Source of the DNA: Atopsyche davidsoni
Lineage: Eukaryota > Arthropoda > Insecta > Trichoptera > Hydrobiosidae
Assembly: GCA_022113835.1 (NCBI GenBank)
Contig: JAILWY010000010.1
Location: forward strand, 6,969,501-7,033,500
Length of the DNA stretch: 64,000 bases
Reading direction: 5' to 3'
Within the stretch, counting starts at the first letter, position 1. Each line of letters starts with the position of its first letter. A program made the position numbers and the translations under genes. Under the pieces are notes generated by a model. The model was not told where the DNA came from, did not search any database, and was given only the letters and a program-made list of their open reading frames with translations. Below, one piece after another: positions 62,473 through 64,000 of this stretch.

Positions 62473-64000
62473 CTGAAAAAATTTTTTTTATACACATATG
62501 TATAAGTGAAAACATAAGTATGCAGGGAGAGTTAAAATTATGTTGTGTTAATTGCACTTATTGGTCATGTATGACCAATTATTAAGTGTAATGAACAAAC
62601 AAGCATTTGTACTAAAATCAACAAATTTACTAACTACAAAAAATTGTAGGCAACAGGCTACAATTTCGGGTGATGACTTACTTGTAAGTTTTTAATCAGT
62701 CAATAGACATTTTTGCAACATAACATTGTTCAATTTCTTGCTTTCAAATTTACTTAAAAAATAAACAGGAAAACAAAATTTACTTCTTACAGCCTTAACT
62801 ACAAAGCGAAAAAAAATTCAATTAATGATTGCCAGTTTACTAACAGCATAGTGCTATTAGCCACCCATCCAGAAGTCAGATACTTCATTACGTTTTGTCT
62901 AGTCTGATATTTTCAATTGTGGTCATTATCAATAAATTTTTAGAAATATGAAAATGTGCTAGGGATTAAGACGGCATAGACGTCACTTCGTATTTACTAA
63001 TGACATGCTTGTTCATTGTTAAAATTAGATGCAAAGTGGATGTTTCATGCAGAAATTTTTACTTTGATGAATAGTAAAAAAATTCAAATGACGGAAAAGA
63101 TGTTTATACATGTACAGATAAAATTGATAATTTCAACCCTATGCACACAAGAGGTGGCGCTCAGGCTTAGTTCAATTTGGCCATGAATTGAGAAGTGACT
63201 CTTGGGCTACTTTGGTTTAGTTAATTCTTGCCTTTGCTAAAGTCCAATAACAATTTTAAAAAAACCAGCCTGTTGGTACTATTTTTTCTGTAAATAGTAT
63301 AACATGCTGTAAAATGCACCTTCACTTAACGCAGGCAATTCTTAGATTTGCAAGAGCACTCATCACCATTGCAGGCTTTGTTTTCGAGTGCCATTTTTGA
63401 TAGGTCTCACTTCTATCAATGTATCTGTTCAGAGAATTGCACACTTATCGGAAATAAAAATTCTAGCAAATCTTCCCGCAGCTAAATGTTTGTAAGCACT
63501 TTACAATTTAATATTCAGTCTGAACTTGATAGCAGTGAAAGTTGGAATATTATTTTTGATGTTTTTTTTTAATACATAATACAAAAATGTTATGAAATCA
63601 GTACAAGATAAGATGATATTTATTTTTTGTTGTTGGATGACAAAATTACCTCTAACCATAAAGAATTTGATGATAGAGAAGAAAAGCATTGACGAAGATA
63701 GCGATGAGGTATGAGTTATGATTAGTTGTAGTAATTGCATTTCAATTTGTTGGTTCTTCCAAGATAAAAAGGCCTAAGTGCAAAAGTTTTAGAGATGTAA
63801 GAACCACATACTAACTATCTATATGTATGATTTTAAATGTTATAGATACTCAATATACATAAAAAAATATTTTAAAAAAACACACCGCAGATGAGATTCA
63901 AGGCTACATACACTAGCTATCATGATGTGATGGCTTAATCTTAAAAGACTAATGAATTCAATAGTTAACGATAACCCAAAGGTGGGTAAGGTTCCTACCT
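62473..64000 (-). other. GTDC1: Last intron of GTDC1 (partial)
   Basis: It extends from the acceptor at 62473 to at least the window edge. I looked for the preceding conserved exon (HEFFGVAM region) and did not find it, so the intron is at least 1.5 kb. It holds the hairpin at 62551-62592. Confidence 0.55.
62551..62592. repeat. Hairpin in the last GTDC1 intron
   Basis: ATTGCACTT plus ATTGGTCA pair with TGACCAAT plus AAGTGTAAT, with one G-U pair, a 4-base bulge and a 4-nt loop. The stem of about 17 bp starts 79 bases upstream of the exon acceptor (62472). Confidence 0.75.

Noticed and set aside
1..64000. tRNA genes and tRNA-derived SINEs
   Set aside because: I looked for paired A and B boxes (GGTTCGANTCC type) and found only isolated partial matches, such as near 27328.
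1..64000. CRISPR arrays, bacterial operons, riboswitches or viral integrations
   Set aside because: No regularly spaced repeats, no dense co-directional genes and no viral hallmark proteins; the sequence is eukaryotic.

Overview
This is AT-rich eukaryotic nuclear DNA, most likely from an insect and probably a moth or butterfly. The lineage is inferred from the weak sequence resemblance of one repeat relic (54.6 kb) to a common lepidopteran non-LTR repeat, from hAT and RTE-like debris, from insect-like gene structure and from a short TTAGG-type tract. No diagnostic marker gene settles it. Genes are sparse and most of the window is non-coding.

Right-hand gene block (55.9-64 kb, all minus strand). 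Two genes are firmly recognised. A complete, intronless ZDHHC24-like S-acyltransferase lies at 60061-60888. The terminal exon of GTDC1/QTMAN, the tRNA-queuosine mannosyltransferase, lies at 62226-62472; its upstream exons must lie beyond the right edge. A third, unidentified minus-strand exon with a good splice donor lies at 55888-56059. If it is real, its downstream exons lie inside or beyond the 55-kb gene-poor region, which would then be partly intron.

Gene-poor region (1-55.8 kb). It is mostly AT-rich sequence with simple repeats. It is broken by about a dozen sharply bounded GC/CpG-rich islands of 100-500 bp near 0.2, 1.4, 6.7, 16.3, 19.1, 20.1, 24.3, 26.1, 32.5, 36.8, 47.8 and 51.3 kb. 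None encodes a recognisable protein. They look like promoters, first exons or regulatory elements, and two end at consensus splice donors. One plausible short coding exon ending in a phase-0 donor is at 8714-8899 (+).

Mobile DNA. Two internally deleted hAT transposons have terminal inverted repeats and 8-bp target duplications: 46977-47738 (exact CGCTAGTC duplication) and 39759-40488 (CGCTAGAT/TGCTAGAT). A fold-back MITE family of about 150 bp has four copies (6.4, 11.5, 31.2 and 31.5 kb). Three truncated copies share the 3' end of one RTE-like non-LTR retrotransposon (28.8, 35.6 and 44.9 kb), and another LINE-like relic is at 54.6 kb.

No operon-like or pathway relationship among the genes is evident. 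The points most worth following are the GC-island archipelago, the two orphan exon candidates, the G-quadruplex-prone island beside the 47-kb hAT insertion, and several strong hairpins or palindromes.
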